Positions 43,253 through 52,134 of a stretch of 64,000 nucleotides of DNA are shown in pieces. Made by a program: the position numbers and the translations under genes. Source of the stretch: Agathobacter sp. (GTDB lineage: Bacteria > Bacillota > Clostridia > Lachnospirales > Lachnospiraceae); contig JALEZW010000032.1 in the NCBI GenBank assembly GCA_022772675.1, positions 1-64,000 on the forward strand. Direction: 5' to 3'. The notes beneath the pieces are model-generated. The model had not been told where the DNA came from and searched no databases. It was given only the letters and a program-made list of their open reading frames with translations. The first letter of the stretch is position 1; every line of letters starts with the position of its first letter.

Positions 43253-45180
43253 TGTACGAAGGATATCTGCCAATTTCAAAACAGGATATGGAGGAACGTG
43301 GAATTAAACAGCTGGATTTTGTCTACGTATGTGGAGATGCCTATGTGGATCATCCGTCTTTTGGTCACGCCATCATAAGCCGTCTTTTAGAGGCACATGG
43401 GTATACCGTGGGAATTATTTCCCAGCCCGACTGGAAGGATGATTCTTCTATTTCCATTCTGGGGGTTCCGCGTCTTGCCTTTCTGGTTTCTGCCGGAAAT
43501 ATGGATTCCATGGTGAACCACTATTCGGTTTCCAAAAAGAGAAGGGCTGCAGATTCCTACACCCCTGGCGGCGTAATGGGAAAACGGCCGGATTATGCCA
43601 CTGTTGTCTACTGTAATCTGATCCGCCATACCTATAAAACAGTGCCGATTATTATCGGAGGAATCGAGGCAAGCTTAAGACGTCTTGCCCACTATGACTA
43701 CTGGTCAAACAAAGTAAAACGTTCCATTCTTCTTGACTCCGGGGCAGATCTTATTTCCTATGGAATGGGAGAGCACAGCATCATTGAGATTGCAGATGCA
43801 TTAAATGCCGGAATTGATGTACATGACATTACCTTTGTGGATGGTACTGTATATAAGACAAAGGATAAAGACAGTATTTATGATGCCATAGAACTGCCGG
43901 ATTATGACGAAATTAAAGAAAATAAGAGAACTTATGCAGAAAGTTTCTATACCCAGTACTGTAACACGGACCCCTATTCCGGCAAAAGGCTTTTTGAGCC
44001 TTACGGTGGAACCACCTATGTGGTTCAAAATCCTCCGGCAAAGCCCCTGACCCAGGAGGAGATGGATGCGGTCTATGCACTTCCCTATATGAGAAATTAC
44101 CATCCCTCCTATGAAAAGGACGGGGGCGTTCCTGCCATCCGGGAAATCAAATTTTCCCTGATCAGTAACAGGGGCTGCTTTGGAGGCTGCAGCTTCTGTG
44201 CCCTTACCTTTCACCAGGGCAGGATTGTGCAGACCAGAAGCCATGAGTCCATCATTGAGGAAGCAAAGCTTATTACAAAGGATCCGGATTTCAAAGGATA
44301 TATCCATGATGTGGGAGGACCTACAGCAAATTTCCGTGGACCTGCCTGTGATAAACAGTTAACGAAGGGGGCCTGCCCTACCAGACAGTGTCTGTTTCCC
44401 AAGCCCTGCAAAAATCTCAAAGTGGACCACAGGGATTATATTGCACTGCTGCGAAAACTCAGGGAACTGCCGGGAGTGAAAAAAGTATTTATCCGTTCCG
44501 GTATCCGTTTTGATTATCTGATGTACGATAAGGATAAGACTTTCCTTAGGGAACTCTGTGAGCATCATGTAAGCGGACAGCTTAAGGTGGCTCCGGAGCA
44601 CATCAGTAATGCAGTGCTTGAAAAGCTTGGAAAACCCAGCGTTGAGGTATATAACAGCTTCGTGAAGGCCTATAAGGATATGAATAAAAAGCTGGGAAAA
44701 GAGCAGTATCTGGTTCCCTATCTGATGTCCTCCCATCCGGGCTCCACATTAAAGGAGGCCATTGAGCTGGCAGAGTACTTAAGGGACCTTGGTTATATGC
44801 CGGAGCAGGTGCAGGATTTTTATCCTACGCCCTCCACCATTTCCACCTGCATGTACTATACCGGACTGGATCCCCGTACCATGGAGCCTGTATATGTAGC
44901 AACCAATCCCCATGAGAAAGCCATGCAGCGGGCACTGATCCAGTACCGGAATCCAAAGAACTACGACCTTGTCTACGAGGCACTCATGAAAGCCGGAAGA
45001 CAGGACCTGATTGGTTACGATAAGAAGTGCCTGATCCGCCCGAGACGCTCCGGAAATTTTCGCGATTTTCGCTGGGATGGAAAGAAATCAGCAGCCATAA
45101 AAAATAGTCAGGGGAAAAATGGTGAGAGAACCGGAAATCGTAAGAAAAAGACGATTCGGAATATTCATAAAAAAAGGTAA
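43249..45180 (+). CDS. YgiQ family radical SAM protein
   Basis: A 643-residue protein. The N-terminal region (residues 1-300) includes [22 protein letters not shown] and [18 protein letters not shown], both YgiQ signatures. The radical SAM cluster motif is [15 protein letters not shown] near residue 310, with a further cysteine set [20 protein letters not shown]. The C-terminal 30 residues are basic. The enzyme's substrate is not known. It overlaps the pseudouridine synthase gene by four bases. Its stop codon is the first base pair region of the structured element that follows. Confidence 0.9.
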   Translation: MMYEGYLPISKQDMEERGIKQLDFVYVCGDAYVDHPSFGHAIISRLLEAHGYTVGIISQPDWKDDSSISILGVPRLAFLVSAGNMDSMVNHYSVSKKRRAADSYTPGGVMGKRPDYATVVYCNLIRHTYKTVPIIIGGIEASLRRLAHYDYWSNKVKRSILLDSGADLISYGMGEHSIIEIADALNAGIDVHDITFVDGTVYKTKDKDSIYDAIELPDYDEIKENKRTYAESFYTQYCNTDPYSGKRLFEPYGGTTYVVQNPPAKPLTQEEMDAVYALPYMRNYHPSYEKDGGVPAIREIKFSLISNRGCFGGCSFCALTFHQGRIVQTRSHESIIEEAKLITKDPDFKGYIHDVGGPTANFRGPACDKQLTKGACPTRQCLFPKPCKNLKVDHRDYIALLRKLRELPGVKKVFIRSGIRFDYLMYDKDKTFLRELCEHHVSGQLKVAPEHISNAVLEKLGKPSVEVYNSFVKAYKDMNKKLGKEQYLVPYLMSSHPGSTLKEAIELAEYLRDLGYMPEQVQDFYPTPSTISTCMYYTGLDPRTMEPVYVATNPHEKAMQRALIQYRNPKNYDLVYEALMKAGRQDLIGYDKKCLIRPRRSGNFRDFRWDGKKSAAIKNSQGKNGERTGNRKKKTIRNIHKKR

Positions 45181-45373
45181 CTATTCAGAACCCCTTAGAA
45201 TAAGATAAGTAGATTCGTCATGCTTGCATGTAAGAAGCTACTTATCTTATTCGTAAGGTGGCTCGAATAGAGCCACCTCCCCATGTATGAGCAAAATTAG
45301 CCGCGAAGCAGCGAGAAAGCACGACTTGTCGTGCGTTTTTGCGAATGCATGGGGAGGGGTTTTGAATAGTTAC
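45177..45373 (+). repeat. 197-bp element with nested stems, between ygiQ and an rluA-type gene
   Basis: An intergenic element bounded by a 16-bp inverted repeat (45177-45192 with 45358-45373, one G-U). Inside are hairpin A, 15 bp perfect (45198-45212 with 45238-45252); hairpin B, 9 bp (45256-45264 with 45270-45278); and stem C, 10 bp (45276-45285 with 45348-45357), which encloses a 7-bp hairpin GCACGAC-TT-GTCGTGC (45319-45334) followed by GTTTTT. Together they form a closed multibranch structure. The left end covers the ygiQ stop codon. It could be a small MITE-like element, a structured RNA or an elaborate terminator. Confidence 0.7.
45319..45340 (+). terminator. Possible terminator inside the structured element
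   Basis: A 7-bp perfect hairpin (45319-45325 with 45328-45334) with a two-base spacer, followed by GTTTTT. It could end the pepD-ygiQ transcript. Confidence 0.5.
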
Positions 45374-45448
45374 AAAAGAAGTAACTTTTCATAAGGTCTC
45401 TCGAATAGATACAAAGTTTGATAAGTAATACAAATCAAGGGAAATAGA

Positions 45449-46399
45449 ATGCGGAATTTTGAGATTGGAGCCAACGATGCCGGGCAGCGACTGGACAAAT
45501 ATTTAAAAAAACTGCTGCCAAACGCATCTACCGGTTTTTTGTATAAAATGCTTCGGAAAAAGAATATTACGCTGGACGGAAAGAAGGCAACGGGTAAGGA
45601 ACTGCTAAAATCCAGTTCAACGGTCACCGTATTTTTCAGTGAGGAGACACTCATTAAGTTCATGCAAAATACGGATGAACTTAAAGCTGAATATGAAAGG
45701 CTGAAAACATTACCCATGAAGGGACTTCATGTTATTTATGAAGATGATGATACTTTAGCGGCAGATAAACCTGAAAATATGCTTTCCCAGAAGGCAAAGC
45801 CGGATGATATCAGCGCCAATGAATATCTGCTGGGCTATCTGATCCGAAGCCATTCTCTCTCCTTCGAAGATTTTTTAACCTTCCGTCCCTCTGTCTGCAA
45901 CCGTCTGGACAGAAATACTACGGGACTTCTTCTGATGGGAAAATCTTTAAAAGGCTCCCAGGATTTATCAGAAGGATTAAGGGACCGGAGTATCAGAAAA
46001 TATTACCGGGCAATGGTCTATGGAACTGTAACAGAGCCCGCCCATTTATCCGGCTGGCTGAAAAAAGATGTTAAAACCAATAAAGTTCAGGTGCTGGATC
46101 ATGAGGAGACTGATGCAGTTAAGATTGAGACGAAGTATCGGCCGGTTTCAATTGAAAAAAACTCTACCATGCTGGAAATCCATTTAATTACCGGGAAAAC
46201 CCACCAGATTCGCGCCCACCTTGCATCCATCGGTCATCCTGTTATCGGAGATATGAAATATGGTAATGCTGCTGTAAATAAGAAATATTATGAAGACTTT
46301 CATGTAAATCATCAGCTGCTTCATGCTTACCGTCTTGAATTTCCGGATGGACGGGTAATTACAGCACCTTTACCCCGGGTATTTCAGCAATTGCATTAA
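45449..46399 (+). CDS. Pseudouridine synthase, RluA family (RluC/RluD type)
   Basis: A 316-residue enzyme with an N-terminal S4 domain (about residues 10-75) and a catalytic domain. The active-site motif is CNRLDRNTTGLLLMGKS near residue 150, equivalent to HRLDxxTSG. HLITGKTHQIRAHLASIGHPVIGD near 250 is the other family block. It probably modifies 23S rRNA; the exact position is not evident. The ATG at 45449 has a weak ribosome site (AAGGGAAATAG). It lies 76 bp after the structured element. Confidence 0.88.
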   Translation: MRNFEIGANDAGQRLDKYLKKLLPNASTGFLYKMLRKKNITLDGKKATGKELLKSSSTVTVFFSEETLIKFMQNTDELKAEYERLKTLPMKGLHVIYEDDDTLAADKPENMLSQKAKPDDISANEYLLGYLIRSHSLSFEDFLTFRPSVCNRLDRNTTGLLLMGKSLKGSQDLSEGLRDRSIRKYYRAMVYGTVTEPAHLSGWLKKDVKTNKVQVLDHEETDAVKIETKYRPVSIEKNSTMLEIHLITGKTHQIRAHLASIGHPVIGDMKYGNAAVNKKYYEDFHVNHQLLHAYRLEFPDGRVITAPLPRVFQQLH

Positions 46400-46439
46400 T
46401 AACTTAATAGATTGATAGCTCAAAAAGAAAGGACATAAC

Positions 46440-46973
46440 ATGCCCACCTGGAACTCCAGAGGCCTCAGAGGCTCCACTTTAGAAGACCTCCTGAACCGCA
46501 CAAATGAAAAATACGCAGAAAATGGTCTGGCATTGATACAGAAAATCCCCACGCCAATTACACCAATCACGATTGATAAAGAGACAAGGCATATCACCCT
46601 TGCCTATTTCGACCAGAAAAGTACGGTGGATTACATCGGTGCTGTGCAGGGAATTCCGGTATGTTTTGATGCCAAGGAATGTAATACGGATACCTTTCCC
46701 CTTGCCAATGTGCATCCCCATCAGATTTCCTTTATGGAACAGTTTGAAAAGCAGGATGGAATCGCATTTCTTCTGATTTTTTTTACACACCGGGAGGAAT
46801 TTTATTATTTAAGGCTCTGTGATCTTTTATATTTCTGGGAACGGGCTGAGGAGGGCGGCAGAAAGAGCTTTCGGTACGAGGAATTAAATCCGGAGTATTT
46901 CCTTCCCAAAATACCAGGGGTGCTGGTTCCGTATCTGGATATTCTTCAAAAAGATTTGGATGACAGGGATTGA
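46440..46973 (+). CDS. recU: Holliday junction resolvase RecU
   Basis: A 177-residue nuclease, the Firmicute counterpart of RuvC. Family blocks: WNSRGLRGSTLEDLLNRTNEKY at the N-terminus, LIQKIPTPITPI, and the catalytic region STVDYIGAVQG with the FDAKE motif, where the acidic residues bind Mg2+. It would cleave junctions processed by RuvAB, encoded at 17.9-19.5 kb. The stop codon overlaps the -35 box of the his operon promoter. Confidence 0.88.
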   Translation: MPTWNSRGLRGSTLEDLLNRTNEKYAENGLALIQKIPTPITPITIDKETRHITLAYFDQKSTVDYIGAVQGIPVCFDAKECNTDTFPLANVHPHQISFMEQFEKQDGIAFLLIFFTHREEFYYLRLCDLLYFWERAEEGGRKSFRYEELNPEYFLPKIPGVLVPYLDILQKDLDDRD

Positions 46974-46998
46974 CAATTGCAGGATTTTCCCATATAAT
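46970..46998 (+). promoter_or_regulatory. Consensus sigma-A promoter of the his operon
   Basis: TTGACA (46970-46975) and TATAAT (46993-46998), both perfect, with 17 bp between them. It overlaps the recU stop codon. A start near 47005 gives a leader of about 60 nt. Confidence 0.9.
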
Positions 46999-47009
46999 AA
47001 CGTTGTTTT

Positions 47010-47039
47010 ATGTGTTACCAAATTATCACGGTATCACAT
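47010..47039 (+). promoter_or_regulatory. Inverted repeat, candidate operator of the his operon
   Basis: ATGTGTTACC (47010-47019) and GGTATCACAT (47030-47039) form a 10-bp inverted repeat with one mismatch and a 10-bp spacer, placing the half-sites two helical turns apart at about +5 to +35. A dimeric or tetrameric repressor could bind here. There is no T-box or long attenuator in the short leader. Confidence 0.45.
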
Positions 47040-47064
47040 TACCATAATGAAGTGAGGTGGAATT

Positions 47065-48261
47065 ATGACAGATCAGATGTTACATACACCGGATGGAGTC
47101 CGGGATATTTACAATGGAGAGTGCAGACAGAAACTTCTGCTGCAGGACAGGCTTCATGAAGTGCTGGCGCAGTACGGATACCGTGATATTCAGACTCCGA
47201 CCTTTGAATTTTTTAATATATTCGGAAAAGAAATTGGAACCACTCCGTCTAAGGATTTATATAAGTTTTTTGATAAAGATGGAAATACACTTGTACTGCG
47301 ACCAGATTTTACCCCGTCCATTGCAAGAAGTGCAGCTAAATATTATACAGAAGAGGATATGCCTGTTAAGCTCTGCTATATGGGGAATACTTTTATCAAT
47401 TCTTCCTCCTACCAGGGACGTTTAAAAGAGACAACCCAGTGCGGTGCGGAGTTAATCGGTGATAACAGTGTGGATGCGGATGCAGAGATCCTTGCCATGG
47501 TGGTGGATTCCATGCTGGCAAGCGGTCTGAAAGAGTTTCAGATTTCTGTGGGCCATGCGCAGTTTTTTCAGGGACTGGTGGAGGCCGCCGGGTTAAATGA
47601 AGAGGCAGAGCAGGAACTCAGAGAACTTCTCTCCAATAAAAATTATTTTGGGGTGGAGGAACTGGTGGAAGGGATTACTATGGAAGAGCCGCTCAAAAAG
47701 CTCTTTGCCCTGCTGGGAAGCTTTGAGACGGATATTGATGAACTGGCAGAGGCAAAATCCCTGGCAGAAAATTATCCCAAAATTTTATCTGCCATTACGG
47801 ATCTGGAAAAATTAGGGACATTCCTGCGGATGTATGGAATTGAAAAATACGTATCCTTTGAACTTGGAATCATCAACGATTATCATTACTACACCGGAAT
47901 CATTTTTGCGGGATACACCTTTGGTACCGGTGAGCCCATTGTAAAAGGAGGACGTTATGACAAGCTGTTAACCAGTTTTGGAAAGGATGCTCCGGCTATC
48001 GGCTTTGCCATTGTTGTGGACCAGCTTTTAAACGCTCTTTCCAGGCAGAAAATCAACCTTCCTGTCCGGGAAAACCATACCCTGATTCTTTATCCGGAAC
48101 ATCTGATGGAAAAGGCAGTACAAAAGGCACAGCGTCTCAGAAAGCAGGGCGGTCATGTTTCCCTTGTCCTTATGAAAGAGGGAAAAAGCAAGGACGACTA
48201 TTTGAATTATGCGATGAAAAATCACATTTCAAAAGTAGAATTTATTGAGGAAGAGGCATAG
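47065..48261 (+). CDS. hisZ: ATP phosphoribosyltransferase regulatory subunit
   Basis: A 398-residue class II aminoacyl-tRNA synthetase-like protein, a paralogue of HisRS without tRNA charging. It starts TPDGVRDIYNGECRQK, has TLVLRPDFTPSIARSAAKYY (motif 2 region), and YYTGIIFAGYTFGTGEPIVKGGRYDKL near residue 275. It forms an octamer with short-form HisG and gives histidine feedback. The short HisG that needs it follows after 9 nt. GAGGTGG precedes the ATG. Confidence 0.92.
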   Translation: MTDQMLHTPDGVRDIYNGECRQKLLLQDRLHEVLAQYGYRDIQTPTFEFFNIFGKEIGTTPSKDLYKFFDKDGNTLVLRPDFTPSIARSAAKYYTEEDMPVKLCYMGNTFINSSSYQGRLKETTQCGAELIGDNSVDADAEILAMVVDSMLASGLKEFQISVGHAQFFQGLVEAAGLNEEAEQELRELLSNKNYFGVEELVEGITMEEPLKKLFALLGSFETDIDELAEAKSLAENYPKILSAITDLEKLGTFLRMYGIEKYVSFELGIINDYHYYTGIIFAGYTFGTGEPIVKGGRYDKLLTSFGKDAPAIGFAIVVDQLLNALSRQKINLPVRENHTLILYPEHLMEKAVQKAQRLRKQGGHVSLVLMKEGKSKDDYLNYAMKNHISKVEFIEEEA

Positions 48262-48270
48262 GAGAGCAGT

Positions 48271-48915
48271 ATGGAAGAGAAAAGATACCTGACTTTCGCG
48301 CTTGGAAAAGGGCGTCTGGCAAAAAAGACACTGGAACTGTTTGAAAAAATCGGAATTACCTGTGAGGAAATGCAGGATCCGGATACCAGAAAACTGATTT
48401 TTGTAAATGAGGAACTGGGACTTCGCTTTTTCCTGGCCAAGGGACCGGATGTGCCGACCTATGTGGAATATGGAGCTGCGGATATCGGCGTGGTAGGAAA
48501 GGACACCATTCTGGAAGAAGCACGTAATATCTATGAAGTGCTGGATCTTGGATTTGGAAAATGCAGGATGTGTATCTGCGGACCTGCAAGTGCGGCGGAA
48601 CTGCTGCAGCACCATGAGCAGATCAGGGTTGCCACCAAGTATCCGCGCATTGCAAAGGATTATTTTTACAATAAAAAACACCAGACCGTTGAGATTATCA
48701 AATTAAATGGTTCCATCGAACTTGCTCCAATCGTTGGACTATCGGAGGTAATCTGTGATATAGTAGAGACAGGAACCACTTTACGGGAAAACGGACTGAC
48801 AGTTCTGGAGGAAGTCTGCCCGCTTTCTGCCCGGGTGGTGGTTAATCAGGTTAGTATGAAGATGGAAAACGAACGAATCACAAAGCTGATCCGGGAATTA
48901 AAAAAAGTGATATAG
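48271..48915 (+). CDS. hisG: ATP phosphoribosyltransferase, short form
   Basis: A 214-residue enzyme for the first step of histidine synthesis. FALGKGRLAKKTLELFEKIG, ADIGVVGKDTILEE and the PRPP-binding DIVETGTTLRENGL are HisG signatures. It lacks the C-terminal regulatory ACT-like domain of the long form, in line with the adjacent hisZ. The start is 9 nt after hisZ. Confidence 0.95.
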   Translation: MEEKRYLTFALGKGRLAKKTLELFEKIGITCEEMQDPDTRKLIFVNEELGLRFFLAKGPDVPTYVEYGAADIGVVGKDTILEEARNIYEVLDLGFGKCRMCICGPASAAELLQHHEQIRVATKYPRIAKDYFYNKKHQTVEIIKLNGSIELAPIVGLSEVICDIVETGTTLRENGLTVLEEVCPLSARVVVNQVSMKMENERITKLIRELKKVI

Positions 48916-48924
48916 GAGGACAGT

Positions 48925-50217
48925 ATGAGAATCTTAAAACTTACGGAAGACACCAGAAAAGACATTCTGGAAAATCTTTTAAAGAGAAGCCCCAATAATT
49001 ATGGCGAATTTGAGGGACGTGTCAATGCCATTATCGAGGAAGTCCGTACAAACCGGGATCAGGCAATTTTTCATTATACCAAACAGTTTGACGGAGCAGA
49101 TATTAACGCCGGAAATATTCTGGTAACGGAAGAGGAAATAAAGGAAGCATACGAGAAAGTTGACACCGATCTGCTGGCTGTGATCCGGAAGTCATTGGTT
49201 AATATAAAAAAATATCATGAAAACCAGAAGCAGAATTCCTGGTTTACCACAGAGGATGGTGTGATTTTAGGCCAGAAAGTAACCCCTCTTGCAACGGCAG
49301 GTGTCTATGTGCCTGGAGGGAAGGCTGTCTATCCCTCATCCGTTCTTATGAATGTTCTTCCTGCAAAAGTCGCCGGGGTAGATAAAATCGTGATGTGCAC
49401 CCCTCCGGGAAAAGATGGAAAGGTTTATCCTTCCACCCTGGTTGCTGCAAAAGAGGCAGGAGTAGACGAAATCTATAAAGTGGGCGGCGCACAGGCAATC
49501 GCTGCCATGGCTTTCGGTACAGAAAGTGTTCCGAAAGTAGATAAGATCGTAGGTCCGGGAAATATTTATGTTGCACTGGCAAAGAAGGCAGTATTCGGCT
49601 ATGTCAGCATTGATTCCATTGCAGGTCCCAGCGAGATTTTAGTGCTTGCCGATGAGACAGCAAACCCACGCTATGTGGCAGCAGATCTTCTTTCCCAGGC
49701 AGAGCATGACGAGATGGCATCTGCCATTCTGATCACTACAAGTGAGACCCTTGCAAAGCAGGTTTCCGGGGAAGTGGACAAGTTCGTGGCAGAGCTTTCC
49801 AGAAAAGAAATCATTCAGAAATCTCTGGATAACTATGGCTATATTCTGGTGGCAGATGATATGGATTCCGCCATTGATACGGTAAATGAGATTGCTTCCG
49901 AGCACATGGAAATCGTCACAAAGGATCCGTTCCATGTGATGACAAAAATCCGTAATGCAGGTGCCATCTTTATCGGAGAGTATTCTTCCGAGCCCCTTGG
50001 GGATTATTTTGCAGGACCAAACCATGTTCTTCCAACCAATGGAACTGCCAAGTTTTTCTCTGCATTATCAGTGGATGACTTTATTAAGAAATCAAGCATT
50101 ATTTCTTATTCAAAGGATGCCCTTGAAAAGGTACATAAGGATATTGAGCAGTTTGCAGAGTGCGAGAAGCTGACAGCACATGCAAATTCTATTCGTGTGA
50201 GATTTGATGGAAAATAA
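48925..50217 (+). CDS. hisD: Histidinol dehydrogenase
   Basis: A 430-residue zinc enzyme that oxidises histidinol to histidine in two NAD+-dependent steps. ATAGVYVPGGKAVYPSSVLMN, VGGAQAIAAMAFGTESVPKVD and SIAGPSEILVLADETANP are signatures; the catalytic EHxE region is SEHMEIVTKDPF and the zinc ligands include HDE in QAEHDEMAS. AGGAGG precedes the ATG. Full-length. Confidence 0.96.
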   Translation: MRILKLTEDTRKDILENLLKRSPNNYGEFEGRVNAIIEEVRTNRDQAIFHYTKQFDGADINAGNILVTEEEIKEAYEKVDTDLLAVIRKSLVNIKKYHENQKQNSWFTTEDGVILGQKVTPLATAGVYVPGGKAVYPSSVLMNVLPAKVAGVDKIVMCTPPGKDGKVYPSTLVAAKEAGVDEIYKVGGAQAIAAMAFGTESVPKVDKIVGPGNIYVALAKKAVFGYVSIDSIAGPSEILVLADETANPRYVAADLLSQAEHDEMASAILITTSETLAKQVSGEVDKFVAELSRKEIIQKSLDNYGYILVADDMDSAIDTVNEIASEHMEIVTKDPFHVMTKIRNAGAIFIGEYSSEPLGDYFAGPNHVLPTNGTAKFFSALSVDDFIKKSSIISYSKDALEKVHKDIEQFAECEKLTAHANSIRVRFDGK

Positions 50218-50236
50218 GAAATACAGGAGTGACAGT

Positions 50237-50827
50237 ATGGCGGACAGAATCATTACAACAACGCGTAAAACAAAAGAGACAGATATTACAGTGACTTTAA
50301 ATCTGGAGGGGAGTGGTAAAGCGGAAATCCGGACAGGAATCGGTTTTTTCGACCATATGCTGGAGGGCTTTTCCAGACACGGGTTTTTTGATTTAAATTT
50401 AACCTGTAACGGGGATCTTCAGGTAGACAGCCACCACACGATTGAGGACTGCGGAATCGTTTTGGGAGATGCTATCCGGCAGGCCCTGGGAAACAAGGAA
50501 GGAATCAGGCGTTTTGGCAGCTGTATTCTTCCCATGGATGAGACACTGGTGCTGTGTGCCATTGATCTTTCCGGCCGGCCCTATCTGATGTTTGACGGTG
50601 AGTTTACCGCCGAGCGACTTGGCACACTGGATACGGAAATGGTACGGGAATTTTTCTATGCAGTTTCTTACAGTGCGGGGATGAATCTCCACATTAAGGT
50701 CTTAAATTCCGGCAATAATCACCATATGATAGAGGCGATGTTTAAAGCTTTTGCCAGAGCTTTGGATGAAGCTGTTTCCATTGATTCCAGGATTCAGGGG
50801 ATTTTGTCAACGAAAGGAAGTTTGTAA
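50237..50827 (+). CDS. hisB: Imidazoleglycerol-phosphate dehydratase
   Basis: A 196-residue dehydratase. GIGFFDHMLEGFSRHGFFDL, DSHHTIEDCGIVLGDAI and SGNNHHMIEAMFKAFARAL hold the histidines that bind the two Mn2+ ions. It lacks the histidinol phosphatase domain found in E. coli HisB. The ATG at 50237 follows AGGAG and overlaps nothing; the frame is open to 50204, inside the end of hisD. The next gene starts at once (50828). Confidence 0.95.
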   Translation: MADRIITTTRKTKETDITVTLNLEGSGKAEIRTGIGFFDHMLEGFSRHGFFDLNLTCNGDLQVDSHHTIEDCGIVLGDAIRQALGNKEGIRRFGSCILPMDETLVLCAIDLSGRPYLMFDGEFTAERLGTLDTEMVREFFYAVSYSAGMNLHIKVLNSGNNHHMIEAMFKAFARALDEAVSIDSRIQGILSTKGSL

Positions 50828-52111
50828 ATGAAGCAGAAAAATATTGTTGCAACACTCTATCTGAAGGATGGACAGGCAGTTCGTTCCCTAAAGGATTTTA
50901 CACCCACAGGAGATGACGTGTATGAAATCTGCCAGTTGTACAATGACAGTGGAATTGACAAAATTGTAATTTTTGATCTCTCTACCAGTGACGAAGAACA
51001 CGAAAATAATATAAATACCATCCGCAATATCAACCGGAATATTGACATAAAGGTCTGTGCCGGTGGAAACATTAACCGGCTTGAGGATATTAAAAAACTT
51101 CTGTATGCGGGCTGCCTGCAGGTTATTTTAAATGCCTCGAAACCTTCCAGCATCGGTCTTGCAAAGGAGGCCAGCACGCGGTTTGGAAAAGACCGGATTT
51201 TACTTTCCATCAGCAATGTGGATTTCATTTTTAAGAACCGGAAGATCATTGGGAATACTTTCCATGAAGTGCTGGTACTAAACCCGGATATTCTCGACGC
51301 ATTGGAGAATCTGACCAATATTCCCTATGTGGTGGAACTTCCCGAGTATCATTTTGAAAAAATAGTAAGTCTCCTGAAACGTGAAAAAATCCGCGGTATC
51401 GCCGGACCCTTTATTAATGACAAATCAACGGACATTATGAAGTTAAAGTCCTCCCTTTCCAGGGAAGGCATTCATATGTTTAACTTCGCACCGGATCTGC
51501 AGTGGTCTGACCTTAAGTTAAACTCCGATGGTATGGTGCCTGTGATTGTACAGGATTACCGGACAGATGAGGTTTTGATGCTGGCCTATATGAACGAGGA
51601 GGCCTTTAACACCACCATCAATATCGGTAAGATGACCTATTGGAGCAGAAGCAGACAGGAGCTCTGGACAAAGGGACTGACCTCCGGACATATCCAGTAT
51701 GTGAAGTCTCTGACGGCGGACTGTGATTTTGACACCATTCTGGCAAAGGTCTCCCAGGTGGGGGCAGCCTGCCATACCGGAAACCGCACCTGCTTTTTCA
51801 ATAACATTGTCCAGAAAGAGTATGTAGAGAAAAATCCTCTTAAGGTACTGGAACATGTCTATGATATTATCAAAGACAGACGGGACAATCCTAAGGATGG
51901 CTCCTATACCAATTATCTATTTGACAAGGGACTGGACAGAATTTTACAGAAGCTGGGGGAGGAGTGTACGGAAATCGTGATTGCCTCCAAGAATCCGGAG
52001 CCAGCAAGCATTAAAGGCGAGATTTCAGATTTCCTGTATCACTGCATGGTGCTGATGGTGGAAAAGGGCGTAACCTGGGAAGAAATTGCCAACGAGCTGG
52101 CCCAGCGGTAA
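50828..52111 (+). CDS. hisIE: HisIE with an N-terminal HisF/HisA-like domain
   Basis: A 427-residue, three-part protein. Residues 225-330 are HisI (phosphoribosyl-AMP cyclohydrolase), with zinc-binding Cys299 (ADCDFD), Cys315 and Cys322 (ACHTGNRTC). Residues 340-427 are HisE (phosphoribosyl-ATP pyrophosphatase), with [10 protein letters not shown] and GEISDFLYH. Residues 1-220 align with HisF/HisA TIM barrels ([36 protein letters not shown]), but the two catalytic aspartates are lost: Tyr11 stands where HisF has Asp11, and Ser129 at about Asp130. This domain is therefore probably not catalytic. The gene starts one base after hisB. No hisA, hisF or hisH lies nearby. Confidence 0.88.
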   Translation: MKQKNIVATLYLKDGQAVRSLKDFTPTGDDVYEICQLYNDSGIDKIVIFDLSTSDEEHENNINTIRNINRNIDIKVCAGGNINRLEDIKKLLYAGCLQVILNASKPSSIGLAKEASTRFGKDRILLSISNVDFIFKNRKIIGNTFHEVLVLNPDILDALENLTNIPYVVELPEYHFEKIVSLLKREKIRGIAGPFINDKSTDIMKLKSSLSREGIHMFNFAPDLQWSDLKLNSDGMVPVIVQDYRTDEVLMLAYMNEEAFNTTINIGKMTYWSRSRQELWTKGLTSGHIQYVKSLTADCDFDTILAKVSQVGAACHTGNRTCFFNNIVQKEYVEKNPLKVLEHVYDIIKDRRDNPKDGSYTNYLFDKGLDRILQKLGEECTEIVIASKNPEPASIKGEISDFLYHCMVLMVEKGVTWEEIANELAQR

Positions 52112-52134
52112 CGCAGACAGATAATGAGGTATCT

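Noticed and set aside
45181-45448. CRISPR-like repeats in the hairpin-rich gap
   Set aside because: The repeats are inverted pairs forming stems, not direct repeats with spacers, and no cas gene is present.
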